NCBI RefSeq assembly: GCF_023155805.1
Contig: NZ_JAKNUW010000012.1
Location: 1 to 64,000 of the forward strand
Reading direction: 5' to 3'
DNA length: 64,000 nucleotides
Origin: Micrococcus lacusdianchii
GTDB taxonomy: Bacteria; Actinomycetota; Actinomycetes; Actinomycetales; Micrococcaceae
Shown here: one piece after another, positions 14,033-22,466 of the stretch
How the letters are laid out: each line of letters begins with the position of its first letter
Numbering within the stretch: position 1 is the first letter of the stretch
Position numbers and translations under genes: made by a program
The notes under the pieces: generated by a model
The model's database searches: none
What the model was told of the DNA's origin: nothing
What the model saw: only the letters and a program-made list of their open reading frames with translations

Positions 14033-15069
14033 GGTGCGACCCCCTGGATCTCGAGCCCGGTCTGCTCGGGCAGGCCCAAGGCGATGTTCATGGACTGGAC
14101 GGCCCCGCCGGCGGTGCCCTTCGTCAGGTTGTCCAGGGCCGCGGTGACGATCACGCGGCCGACGTGCGGATCCACGGCGAGCTGCAGGACCACGTGGTTG
14201 GAGCCGAGCACGGCCTTCGTGGTGGGCCACTGCCCCTCGGGGAGGACGTGGACGAACGGTTCGTCCGCGTACGCCTCCTCCCACGCCGCGCGGACGCGGG
14301 CGGGCTCGACGTCGGAACGCAGCCGGGCGGTGGCGGTGGCCAGGATCCCACGCGGCACGGGCGCGAGCGTGGGCGTGAAGGAGACCTCCACGGGCTCCCC
14401 CGCGGCCTGGGAGAGGCCCTGCTCGATCTCCGGGGTGTGGCGGTGCCCGCCGCCCACGCCGTAGGGGCTCATGCCGCCCATCACCTCCGAGCCGAGCAGG
14501 TGCGGCTTGGCCGCCTTGCCCGCGCCCGAGGTGCCGGAGGCGGCCACGATGACGACATCCCGCGGCTCGAGCACACCGGCGGTGAAGCCCGGGGCCAGGG
14601 CGAGGATCGAGGTGGTCGGGTAGCAGCCCGGCACGGCGATGCGTCGCGCGCCCGCCAGGCGCTCCCGCTGGCCCGGCAGCTCCGGGAGTCCGTAGGGCCA
14701 CGTCCCGGCGTGCTCCGACCCGTAGAAGCGCTCCCACGCCTCCCCGGACTCGAGGCGGTGGTCCGCCCCGGCGTCGATGACGAGGGTGCCCGGCGTGCGC
14801 TCCTCGAGCTCGGCGGCGAGTGCCGCGGAGGCCCCGTGCGGCAGGGCGAGCACCACGACCTCGTGCCCCGCCAGGACGTCCGCCGTGGTGGCCTGCAGGA
14901 CGCGGTCCGCGAGCGCGGGCAGGTGCGGCTGCAGCGCCCCGAGGCGCTCGCCGGCGTTCGCATGGGCCGTGACGGCCCCGATCCGGACCTCGGGGTGGCC
15001 CGCGAGCAGGCGCAGGACCTCCCCTCCTGCATAGCCGGTGGCTCCGGCGACGGCGACGGCGTGTGTCAT
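14029..15069 (-). CDS. argC: N-acetyl-gamma-glutamyl-phosphate reductase
   Basis: The enzyme reduces acetylglutamyl phosphate with NADPH to the semialdehyde. It has 346 residues. The Rossmann motif GATGYAGGE is at 9-17 and the catalytic cysteine is Cys149 in VPGCYPTT. It is the first gene of argCJBDFR. The start is ATG at 15069: the -10 hexamer TAGGAT at 15077-15082 is 7 bases away, suggesting a leaderless transcript. An ATG at 15078 would overlap that hexamer. ARG-box-like sequences lie at 15100-15117. Confidence 0.97.
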   Translation of the reverse strand: MTHAVAVAGATGYAGGEVLRLLAGHPEVRIGAVTAHANAGERLGALQPHLPALADRVLQATTADVLAGHEVVVLALPHGASAALAAELEERTPGTLVIDAGADHRLESGEAWERFYGSEHAGTWPYGLPELPGQRERLAGARRIAVPGCYPTTSILALAPGFTAGVLEPRDVVIVAASGTSGAGKAAKPHLLGSEVMGGMSPYGVGGGHRHTPEIEQGLSQAAGEPVEVSFTPTLAPVPRGILATATARLRSDVEPARVRAAWEEAYADEPFVHVLPEGQWPTTKAVLGSNHVVLQLAVDPHVGRVIVTAALDNLTKGTAGGAVQSMNIALGLPEQTGLEIQGVAP

Positions 15070-15076
15070 GCAGGTC

Positions 15077-15117
15077 ATCCTATCCCATGTATTCCACTCT
15101 CGGAATATGTATGCATC
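15077..15117 (-). promoter_or_regulatory. argC promoter and ARG box (ArgR operator)
   Basis: The minus strand carries GATGCATACATATTCCGA (15117-15100), an 18-base element of the form TGCAT-N4-ATTCC, closely matching the argG box (TGCAT-N4-ATGCG). Downstream are a weaker GGAAT-ACAT half-match and the -10 TAGGAT (15077-15082). ArgR bound here would block the argCJBDFR promoter. Confidence 0.6.
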
Positions 15118-15163
15118 TCGGAGCCCCCGGCCGCGCCCGGCCACCGGCTCGTAGAGTGCACCC

Positions 15164-16159
15164 ATGAGCTCCCCCGCACCGACGCCCCGCACCCATCACG
15201 CCGTCGTCGCCGAGACCACGGGCGGCCCCGAGGTCCTGCGCTGGACGGAGGCGGAGGTCCCCCGCCCGGGGCCCGGGGAGGTCCTCGTGCGGACGGCGGC
15301 GGCGGGGCTGAACTTCATCGAGACGTACCAGCGCTCCGGCGTGTACGACGTGGCGCGCCCGTTCACCCCCGGCACGGAGGGCGCGGGCACCGTCGTCGAG
15401 GTCGGGGACGGCGTGGACGCCTCCCTGCGCGGCGCGCGGGTGGCGACGGCGGCCGGGCGCGCCACGTACGCCGAGTACTTCCTCGCCCCCGTGGACGGGC
15501 TGCTGGCGGTGCCGGAGGCGGTGGACCTCGCGGACGCCGCCGCCCTGCCGCTGCAGGGCATGACCGCCCACTACCTGTGCCGCTCGACCTTCCCCGTGCA
15601 GGAGGGTCAGACGGTGGTGGTCACCGCCGGCGCGGGCGGCGTCGGCCTGCTCCTCACCCAGCTGGCGGCCGCGCACGGCGCGCAGGTGGTGACCGCCGCC
15701 TCGACCGAGGCCAAGCGGAACCTCTCCCGCGCGGCGGGCGCCGCCGCATCGGTCGACTACACCGAACTGCGGGACGCCGTGGCGGACGCCACGGGCGGTG
15801 AGGGAGCGCACGCGGTCTTCGACGGCGTCGGCAAGGACACCTTCGAGGACTCCCTCGCCGCGCTGCGGGTGCGCGGCATGCTGGTGCTCTTCGGCGGCGC
15901 ATCCGGTCAGGTGCCGCCGTTCGACCTGCAGCGCCTCAACGCCGGCGGCGCCCTCTTCGTGACCCGGCCCTCGCTCATGCACTACACGCGCACCGCCGAG
16001 GAGACCCGCTGGCGGGGGGAGGAGCTGTTCGGCGCGTGGGCGGACGGCCGGCTCGACGTGCGCATCGGCGCGCGGGTCCCGCTCGCCGAGGCCGGGCGGG
16101 CCCATGCGTCCCTGGAGTCCCGGGCGACCACGGGCAAGGTGCTCCTCACCCTGGACTGA
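15164..16159 (+). CDS. zeta-crystallin-type NADPH:quinone oxidoreductase
   Basis: This is a medium-chain dehydrogenase/reductase of 331 residues without catalytic zinc ligands, of the quinone reductase (QorA) type. The GroES-like N-terminal domain contains [12 protein letters not shown] and GTEGAGTV, and the NADPH-binding Rossmann motif is AGAGGVGLL near residue 155. Such enzymes reduce quinones or enals in the cytoplasm with NADPH. The ATG at 15164 follows a -10 TAGAGT (15152-15157) by 6 bases, so it is probably leaderless. It is divergent from argC. The true substrate is unknown. Confidence 0.9.
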   Translation: MSSPAPTPRTHHAVVAETTGGPEVLRWTEAEVPRPGPGEVLVRTAAAGLNFIETYQRSGVYDVARPFTPGTEGAGTVVEVGDGVDASLRGARVATAAGRATYAEYFLAPVDGLLAVPEAVDLADAAALPLQGMTAHYLCRSTFPVQEGQTVVVTAGAGGVGLLLTQLAAAHGAQVVTAASTEAKRNLSRAAGAAASVDYTELRDAVADATGGEGAHAVFDGVGKDTFEDSLAALRVRGMLVLFGGASGQVPPFDLQRLNAGGALFVTRPSLMHYTRTAEETRWRGEELFGAWADGRLDVRIGARVPLAEAGRAHASLESRATTGKVLLTLD

Positions 16160-16288
16160 CGTCGCGGGTGCCCCCCCTGCGGCCCCGGGAGCAAGGTGAA
16201 CAGCAGGTGAACTAGACTGGACCGGCTCGGCACCCGTGTGCCGGTGATCCGTCCGCTCGCCCCTCGCCCCACCGTCCTCGGAGGTCCC

Positions 16289-19200
16289 GTGACCGCACCG
16301 ACGTCCCCCGTCCACCCGCCCCAGCTCCCCGGATCCGACCGCACGCCCCCGCCGCGCACGCTCATCGACGTCCTCGAGACCACCGTCCGGGCCCATCCGG
16401 ACGCGCCGGCCCTCGACGACGGCGCCGCGGCGCTGACCTACGCCGACCTGCAGGAGCGGGTCTTCGCCTCCGCCCGCTTCCTCGCCGACCACGGCATCGG
16501 CGCGGGCGACCGCGTCGGCGTGCGGATCGCCTCGGGGACGGCCGGCCTCTACGTCTCGATCCTGGCCGTGCTGGTCGTGGGCGCCGCCTACGTCCCCGTG
16601 GACGCGGACGACCCCGACGAGCGCGCCCGCCTGGTGTTCGGCGAGGCCCGCGTCGCCGGCGTCCTGACGGGCGAGCGGCGTCTGGAGGCGCCGGAGGCCG
16701 CCGCCGGAGGGACGGGGACGACGGGCGCGGCCGACGGCCCCTCCGAGGCCCGGCCGCCCCGCCTGGACGACGACGCCTGGATCATCTTCACCTCCGGCTC
16801 GACCGGCACCCCCAAGGGCGTGGCCGTCTCCCACCGCTCCGCCGCGGCGTTCGTGGACGCCGAGGCGCGGCTCTTCCTCGCCGAGGACCCGCTCGGTCCC
16901 GGCGACCGCGTCCTCGCCGGACTCTCGGTCGCCTTCGACGCCTCGTGCGAGGAGATGTGGCTCGCCTGGCGGCACGGCGCGTGCCTCGTGCCCGCCCCCC
17001 GGGCGCTCGTGCGCTCCGGCATGGACCTGGGCCCGTGGCTCGCCGAGCGCCGCATCTCCGCGGTCTCCACCGTGCCCACCCTGGCCGCGATGTGGCCCAC
17101 CGAGGCCCTGGAGAACGTGCGCCTGCTGATCTTCGGCGGCGAGGCGTGCCCCCCGGAGCTCGCGGCCCGCCTGGCCGTGCCCGGGCGGGAGGTCTGGAAC
17201 ACCTACGGACCCACGGAGGCCACCGTGGTGGCGTGCGCCGCGCCGCTGACCGGCCAGGGCCCGGTGCGCATCGGTCTGCCCCTGGACGGCTGGGACCTGG
17301 CCGTCGTCGACCCCGCCACGGGTGTGCCCGTGGCGGCCGGGGAGAGCGGCGAGCTGATCATCGGCGGCGTCGGGCTCGCCCGCTACCTCGACCCGGCGAA
17401 GGACGCGGAGAAGTACGCCCCGATGCCCACGCTGGGCTGGGACCGCGCCTACCGCTCCGGGGACCTCGTGGTGCACGACCCCGCCGGGCTCGTGTTCCTC
17501 GGCCGGGCGGACGACCAGGTCAAGGTCGGGGGCCGCCGCATCGAGCTCGGCGAGGTGGACGCGGCCCTGCAGAACCTGCCCGGCGTCCAGGGCGGCGCCG
17601 CGGCGGTGCGGACCACCCCGGCCGGCAACCAGCTGCTGATCGGCTACCTCAAGCCCACCGGCCCCCTCGAGGACTTCGACCTGGACGCCGCCCACGAGCG
17701 GCTGGCCGAGGAGCTGCCCGCGGCGATCGTCCCGCGCCTCGCGCTCGTGGACACGCTGCCCACCAAGACCTCGGGCAAGGTGGACCGCCACGCCCTGCCG
17801 TGGCCCCTGCCGGGCACCGCGGCGGACGCCGCCGACGCCCCCGACGAGAAGACCCCGGGCGGCTGGGTCCTGGCCCAGTGGGCCGCCGTGCTGGGTGCTG
17901 CGCCGGTCTCCGGCGACACCGACTTCTTCTCCGCGGGCGGCGGCTCCCTCGCCGCGGCCCAGCTCGTGGCCCGCCTGCGCGGCCGCCACCCCGCCGTGAC
18001 CGTCCAGGACGTGTACCGCCACCCCACCGCGGACGGCCTCGTGGCCGCCGTCCTCGGGGACGACGCCGGCGGAGGCCCCCGCCTCGAGGTCCACGAGCGG
18101 GAGGTGGCCGCCACGCGCCGACGGACGCAGTGGACGCAGACCCTGGTCGGCCTGCCCGTCTTCGTGCTGCCCGCGCTGCGGCTGGGCGTGTGGACCGGCG
18201 TGGCGGTGAACCTCATCGCCCTCTCGGGGCTCATCCCCGGCCTGCCCACCGTGTCCTGGTGGGCCCTGCTGGCGGTCGGCCTCCTCGTGGTGGCCGCCCC
18301 CGGCCGGATGCTACTGGCCGCCCTGGCAGCCCGCCTGCTGCTGCGCGGCGTGGGCCCCGGCGCGCATCCGCGCGGCGGGCGCGTGCACCTGCGCCTGTGG
18401 CTGGCCCAGCAGGTCACCGACCTCGTGGACCCCTACTCGCTCGCGGGGGCCGGATGGATCCCCGCCTATGCACGCCTGCTCGGCAACGAGATCGGCCGCG
18501 ACGTGGACCTGCACACGATCCCGCCCGTGACCGGGCTGCTCTCGGTCGGTGACGGCGCCTCGATCGAGCCCGAGGTCGACCTCTCCGGCTACTGGGTGGA
18601 CGGCGACGTGGTGCGCATCGGCCGGATCCGCATCGGCGCGGGCGCCGTGGTCGGCTCCCGCTCGACGCTCCTGCCGGGCGCCCGGGTGGGCGCGGGCGCC
18701 CACGTCGAGGCCGGCTCGACCGTGGTCGGGCGGCTGCGCGGCGGACAGCGGCACGGTGGCTCCCCCGCCGCGAGGACCGGGAAGGTCCGCCGGGACCGGG
18801 GCGTCGAGGCCGCCCCGCCCCGGAGCCCGGGGTGGAGCGTGCTCTCCACCCTGGCGTCGACCGTCCTGGCCCTGCTGCCCCTGGTCGCCACGGCGGCCGC
18901 CGGCGGCGTGGGGCTGTGGTCGCTGACCTGGTGGCCGCCGGTGACCGGCGGGACGTCCGCCCCGGACGCCGTCGGCATCCTCACCGGCCGCCTGCTGGCG
19001 GCCAGCCCGCTGATCGCCGGCGTCTGGTTCGCGGCGCAGCTGCTGCTCGTGCTCGCGGCGGTCCGGCTGCTGTCCCTCGGCGTCACCGCCGGCCGGCACC
19101 CCGTGCGCTCGCGGATCGGATGGCAGATCTGGGCAATCGAACGGATCCTCGACGCCGCCCGGGACCAGCTGTTCCCGATCTACGCCTCCCGGCTGACCCC

Positions 19201-20356
19201 CACCTGGCTGCGCCTGCTCGGCGCGCGGATCGGCCGGGACGTCGAGGCCTCCACGGTGGTGCTGCTGCCGACCATGACGCAGGTGGGCGACGGCGCGTTC
19301 CTCGCGGACGACACGATGATCTCCTCCTACACGCTCGAGGGCGGCTGGATGCACGTGGCTCCCGCCAAGGTGGGGAAGCGGTCGTTCGTCGGCAACTCCG
19401 GCATGGTCCCCGGTGGCCGCACGCTGCGCCGCGACTCGCTCGTGGCCGTGCTGTCCACCGCCCCGGCCAAGACTCAGAGGGGCAGTTCGTGGATGGGCTC
19501 CCCGCCCGTGCGCCTGCGCCGCACCGAGGTCGACGCCGACGCGTCCCTCACGTACGCCCCGCCGGCCCGTCTCAAGGCCGCCCGCTCGGCCTGGGAGGCG
19601 CTGCGCGCGATTCCGGTGTGGCTGCACGTCGCCCTCACCATCGCCGTCGGCGGCGCTCTCGCGGGGCTCGCGGCCCTGGGCTCATGGTGGCTGGCCGCGC
19701 TGCTCGGCGGCGCCGTGCTGCTGCTGGCGGGCGCGGTGGCGGCACTGATCACGGTGGCGGCCAAGCGCCTGTTCGTGGGCCGCATCCGCGCGGGCGAGCA
19801 CCCCCTGTGGTCCTCGTTCATCTGGCGCAACGAGGTGGCGGACACCTTCACGGAGTTCCTGGCGGCCCCGTGGTTCTCCCGCGCGGCCGCCGGCACGCCC
19901 GCCCTCGTCTGGTTCCTGCGCGCGATGGGCGCGCGGATCGGCAGCGGGGCCTGGGTGGAGTCCTACTGGCTGCCGGAGGCGGACCTCGTGACCCTGGGCG
20001 ACGGCGCCACCGTGAACCGCGGCTGCGTGGTCCAGACGCACCTGTTCCACGACCGCGTCATGGCCCTGGACGAGGTGGTGCTCGACGACGGCGCCACGCT
20101 GGGTCCGAACTCCGTGGTCCTGCCCGCCGCGCGTCTCGGTGCGGGCACCACCGTGGGGGCCGGGTCGCTGGTGATGCGCGGCGAGCACCTGCCCGGCGGC
20201 ACGTGGTGGCTGGGCAACCCCGTCTCCCCGTGGCGCCGCCCCGGCCGGACGCCCGGTGCCCGGCCCGTCGGGACCGGGTCCACGGCGGCCCCGCCGGTCG
20301 CGGACGACGCGTCCCCCGCCACCACCGACCCCACCACCGAAGGAGCCGACCGATGA
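16289..20356 (+). CDS. Pls/PosA-type membrane NRPS (epsilon-poly-lysine synthetase-like)
   Basis: The protein has 1355 residues. The adenylation domain (about 20-500) has IIFTSGSTGTPKG (165-177), FDASCEE (216-222), TYGPTE (305-310), the GRADDQVKVGGRRIELGE loop (about 405-424) and SGK near 497. A carrier domain has GGGSL with pantetheine Ser553. It is followed by membrane segments (about 615-675, 845-930, 1095-1145) alternating with three soluble beta-helix acyltransferase-like domains (about 695-790, 965-1060, 1190-1310). This A-T-TM/C1-C2-C3 plan and length match Pls, which polymerises lysine through its epsilon-amine without a thioesterase. My hand-read specificity code is DAESIGTVVK, close to lysine codes. 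The GTG at 16289 has GGAGG upstream; an ATG at 16238 lacks one. The stop overlaps the next gene (ATGA). Confidence 0.85.
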   Translation: MTAPTSPVHPPQLPGSDRTPPPRTLIDVLETTVRAHPDAPALDDGAAALTYADLQERVFASARFLADHGIGAGDRVGVRIASGTAGLYVSILAVLVVGAAYVPVDADDPDERARLVFGEARVAGVLTGERRLEAPEAAAGGTGTTGAADGPSEARPPRLDDDAWIIFTSGSTGTPKGVAVSHRSAAAFVDAEARLFLAEDPLGPGDRVLAGLSVAFDASCEEMWLAWRHGACLVPAPRALVRSGMDLGPWLAERRISAVSTVPTLAAMWPTEALENVRLLIFGGEACPPELAARLAVPGREVWNTYGPTEATVVACAAPLTGQGPVRIGLPLDGWDLAVVDPATGVPVAAGESGELIIGGVGLARYLDPAKDAEKYAPMPTLGWDRAYRSGDLVVHDPAGLVFLGRADDQVKVGGRRIELGEVDAALQNLPGVQGGAAAVRTTPAGNQLLIGYLKPTGPLEDFDLDAAHERLAEELPAAIVPRLALVDTLPTKTSGKVDRHALPWPLPGTAADAADAPDEKTPGGWVLAQWAAVLGAAPVSGDTDFFSAGGGSLAAAQLVARLRGRHPAVTVQDVYRHPTADGLVAAVLGDDAGGGPRLEVHEREVAATRRRTQWTQTLVGLPVFVLPALRLGVWTGVAVNLIALSGLIPGLPTVSWWALLAVGLLVVAAPGRMLLAALAARLLLRGVGPGAHPRGGRVHLRLWLAQQVTDLVDPYSLAGAGWIPAYARLLGNEIGRDVDLHTIPPVTGLLSVGDGASIEPEVDLSGYWVDGDVVRIGRIRIGAGAVVGSRSTLLPGARVGAGAHVEAGSTVVGRLRGGQRHGGSPAARTGKVRRDRGVEAAPPRSPGWSVLSTLASTVLALLPLVATAAAGGVGLWSLTWWPPVTGGTSAPDAVGILTGRLLAASPLIAGVWFAAQLLLVLAAVRLLSLGVTAGRHPVRSRIGWQIWAIERILDAARDQLFPIYASRLTPTWLRLLGARIGRDVEASTVVLLPTMTQVGDGAFLADDTMISSYTLEGGWMHVAPAKVGKRSFVGNSGMVPGGRTLRRDSLVAVLSTAPAKTQRGSSWMGSPPVRLRRTEVDADASLTYAPPARLKAARSAWEALRAIPVWLHVALTIAVGGALAGLAALGSWWLAALLGGAVLLLAGAVAALITVAAKRLFVGRIRAGEHPLWSSFIWRNEVADTFTEFLAAPWFSRAAAGTPALVWFLRAMGARIGSGAWVESYWLPEADLVTLGDGATVNRGCVVQTHLFHDRVMALDEVVLDDGATLGPNSVVLPAARLGAGTTVGAGSLVMRGEHLPGGTWWLGNPVSPWRRPGRTPGARPVGTGSTAAPPVADDASPATTDPTTEGADR

Positions 20357-21699
20357 GCACCGACCCCTACCTGCCCGGCGTCGGCACGGCCGCGGCGACC
20401 GTGGAGCACCTGCGGGTGGAGCTCGACGTCCGGCTGGCGGCGAACCGCGTGGCCGGCACGGCCGTCCTGCACCTGCGCCTGCTGTGCCAGACGGCCGAGG
20501 TCGAGCTGGACCTCCACCGCCTCGCCGTGGACGAGGCCCGCGCCGCGGTGGGCGGGCGCACCCTGCGCGTGCGGGCCACCCGTCCGCGGTCCCGCCCGCA
20601 CCGGGTGGTGGTGGCCCTCGGCGAGTCGTTGCCCGCGGGCACCGCGGTGGAGCTGACCCTGCGCTATTCGGGCCACCCGGTCCCGCGCCGCAGCCCGTGG
20701 GGCACGATCGGCTGGGAGGAGCTGACGGACGGCGTGCTGGTCGCCGGCCAGCCCCACGGCGCGTCCACCTGGGTGCCGTGCATCGACTCCCCCGCTGTGC
20801 GCCAGACGGCGGACATCACCCTCACCACGGACGCCGGCTACCTGCCGCTGGCCAACGGCCGCGGGGAGCGGGTGCGCGCGCGCGGCTCCCGCGAGACATG
20901 GCGCTGGGTGCTGGACCGGCCCGTCCCCGCGTACCTGCTGACGGTGCAGATCGGCCGCTACCGTCAGGTGACCGCCCCGGGCAGCTCGGCCGCCCCGGGC
21001 GTGCCCCCGCTGCGGCTCGTGGTCTCCCCCCGCCACCAGGCGCGGGCAGAGCAGGCGATGTCCGCCCAGGCACGCATGATGCAGACGTTCGTGGCGGCCT
21101 ACGGGCCGTACCCGTTCGCGGACTACGCGGCCGTGGTGGCCGACGACGTCCTGGAGATCCCGCTGGAGGCGGCCGGGCTGTCCCTGTTCGGCACCAATCA
21201 CCTGGACGGCTCGTGGGAGTCGGAGCGGCTGATCGCCCACGAGATGGCCCACCAGTGGTTCGGCAACGCCGTCACCCTGGGCCGCTGGTCCGACCTGTGG
21301 CTGCACGAGGGCTTCGCCTGCTACTCGGAGTGGCTGTGGGCTGAGGCGACCGGCCGGTCCTCCGTGACGTCCATGGCGCGGCGGGCCTGGCGCGGCCTGC
21401 AGGCGCAGCCGGAGGACCTCGTCCTCGCCGACCCCGGACCCGAGCGCATGTTCGACGACCGCGTGTACAAGCGGGGCGCCCTGACCGTGGTGGCGCTGCG
21501 GCGGCTGCTGGGCGACGCCGCCTTCGGCGAGGCGGTGCGCGACTGGGTGGCCCGGCACGCGTTCGCCACCGTGGACTCCACGGGCCTGCGCGCGCACCTG
21601 CACGGCTGGGCGCCCCGCGCCGGGGTCACGGTCGGCGACGTCGACGCCGTCCTCGACGCCTGGACCCTCCGCCCCGAGCTGCCCGCCTTCCCGGGCTGA
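20353..21699 (+). CDS. M1-family zinc metallopeptidase
   Basis: The protein has 448 residues, a short M1 peptidase: the N-terminal beta domain and thermolysin-like catalytic domain without the long C-terminal helical domain of PepN. Zinc ligands are visible as H296-E-M-A-H300 and E319 (18 residues between, as in M1). A GxMEN-like exopeptidase motif is not obvious, although an Ala/Gly-rich stretch precedes the zinc site. There is no signal peptide, so it is probably cytoplasmic. The ATG overlaps the pls-like stop (ATGA) with AAGGAG upstream, so the two are co-expressed. Zinc aminopeptidases that degrade epsilon-poly-lysine are known in producers, so processing or self-protection is a reasonable guess. 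Confidence 0.88.
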   Translation: MSTDPYLPGVGTAAATVEHLRVELDVRLAANRVAGTAVLHLRLLCQTAEVELDLHRLAVDEARAAVGGRTLRVRATRPRSRPHRVVVALGESLPAGTAVELTLRYSGHPVPRRSPWGTIGWEELTDGVLVAGQPHGASTWVPCIDSPAVRQTADITLTTDAGYLPLANGRGERVRARGSRETWRWVLDRPVPAYLLTVQIGRYRQVTAPGSSAAPGVPPLRLVVSPRHQARAEQAMSAQARMMQTFVAAYGPYPFADYAAVVADDVLEIPLEAAGLSLFGTNHLDGSWESERLIAHEMAHQWFGNAVTLGRWSDLWLHEGFACYSEWLWAEATGRSSVTSMARRAWRGLQAQPEDLVLADPGPERMFDDRVYKRGALTVVALRRLLGDAAFGEAVRDWVARHAFATVDSTGLRAHLHGWAPRAGVTVGDVDAVLDAWTLRPELPAFPG

Positions 21700-21717
21700 G
21701 CTCGGGCGCCGCCGGGC

Positions 21718-22464
21718 TCAGCGGCTCGGGACGCGCAGGGCGAGCGCCCCGAGCACGGCCGGCGGCAGCCCCGCGGCCCGGAGGACCTCCGCCGCCAGGT
21801 CGGCGACGGCGGCCCCCGGCACCGGCGTGAGCGCCGGCACCTGTGCCGGATCCGCGCGGAAGCCCGTCCCGGCGGCCTTGACCAGGGCCTCCTTGCGGGT
21901 CCAGAGCCGCGCGCGGGCGGCGGGCCGCGCGGCCGCGGCGTGGCGTTCGACCCACGCGAGCTCGTCCGCGGCGAAGCCGACCTCCCCCAGGGACTCCGAC
22001 CCGGCGAAGGCGGAGGCGTCCGCACGCTCCACGTCGAGGCCCAGTCCCGCGACCGACGGTGCCGGGGCCGGTCCGCCCCCGCGCCGCCACGGACGAGGCG
22101 CGGGACCGGCCGGCCCGGCCCCCGGACCGGGCGTCCACCAGGCGGCCGCACGCAGGGGCGCGCCGTCGTCGTCGGCCACGCCGGACAGGGAGATCAACGC
22201 CTGCCGCCCCGCGGGCAGGCCGGTCAGCCGCGGGGCCCCGTGCTCCCCGGAGCCGCACGCCGGGCACCGCCGCGCCAGCCCGAGGGCGCCCGGGTCCTGA
22301 CCCCACACCGCGGACAGGGCCGCGCGCACCCGGTCCAGGAGGACGCGGTCCCCCGCGGCGCGGCCGTCGTCCCCGCCTGCGGCGACGCCCGCCCCCGCGA
22401 GGGCGGGGACGGCCGTCGTCAGACCCCACACGCCCGGCAGGGCGTCGGCGGGGCGGGCGGTCAT
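21718..22464 (-). CDS. Sfp-type 4'-phosphopantetheinyl transferase
   Basis: The protein has 248 residues. It would move phosphopantetheine from CoA onto a carrier-protein serine. The magnesium-binding GLDVERAD, FAADELAWVE and the LWTRKEALVKAAG signature are all present in the order of the Sfp family. A cysteine pair (RRCPACGSG) in the N-terminal half is unusual. It starts 2 bases after the pheT stop, so it is the last gene of the pheST transcript, and it converges tail-to-tail with the NRPS/peptidase pair. The obvious client is Ser553 of the NRPS at 16289-20356. Confidence 0.88.
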   Translation of the reverse strand: MTARPADALPGVWGLTTAVPALAGAGVAAGGDDGRAAGDRVLLDRVRAALSAVWGQDPGALGLARRCPACGSGEHGAPRLTGLPAGRQALISLSGVADDDGAPLRAAAWWTPGPGAGPAGPAPRPWRRGGGPAPAPSVAGLGLDVERADASAFAGSESLGEVGFAADELAWVERHAAAARPAARARLWTRKEALVKAAGTGFRADPAQVPALTPVPGAAVADLAAEVLRAAGLPPAVLGALALRVPSR

Positions 22465-22466
22465 GC

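Noticed and set aside
15080-18094. A 1004-codon minus-strand open frame across the quinone reductase and NRPS
   Set aside because: It is antisense to strong motif-bearing domains, begins in the argC promoter and has no recognisable domain.
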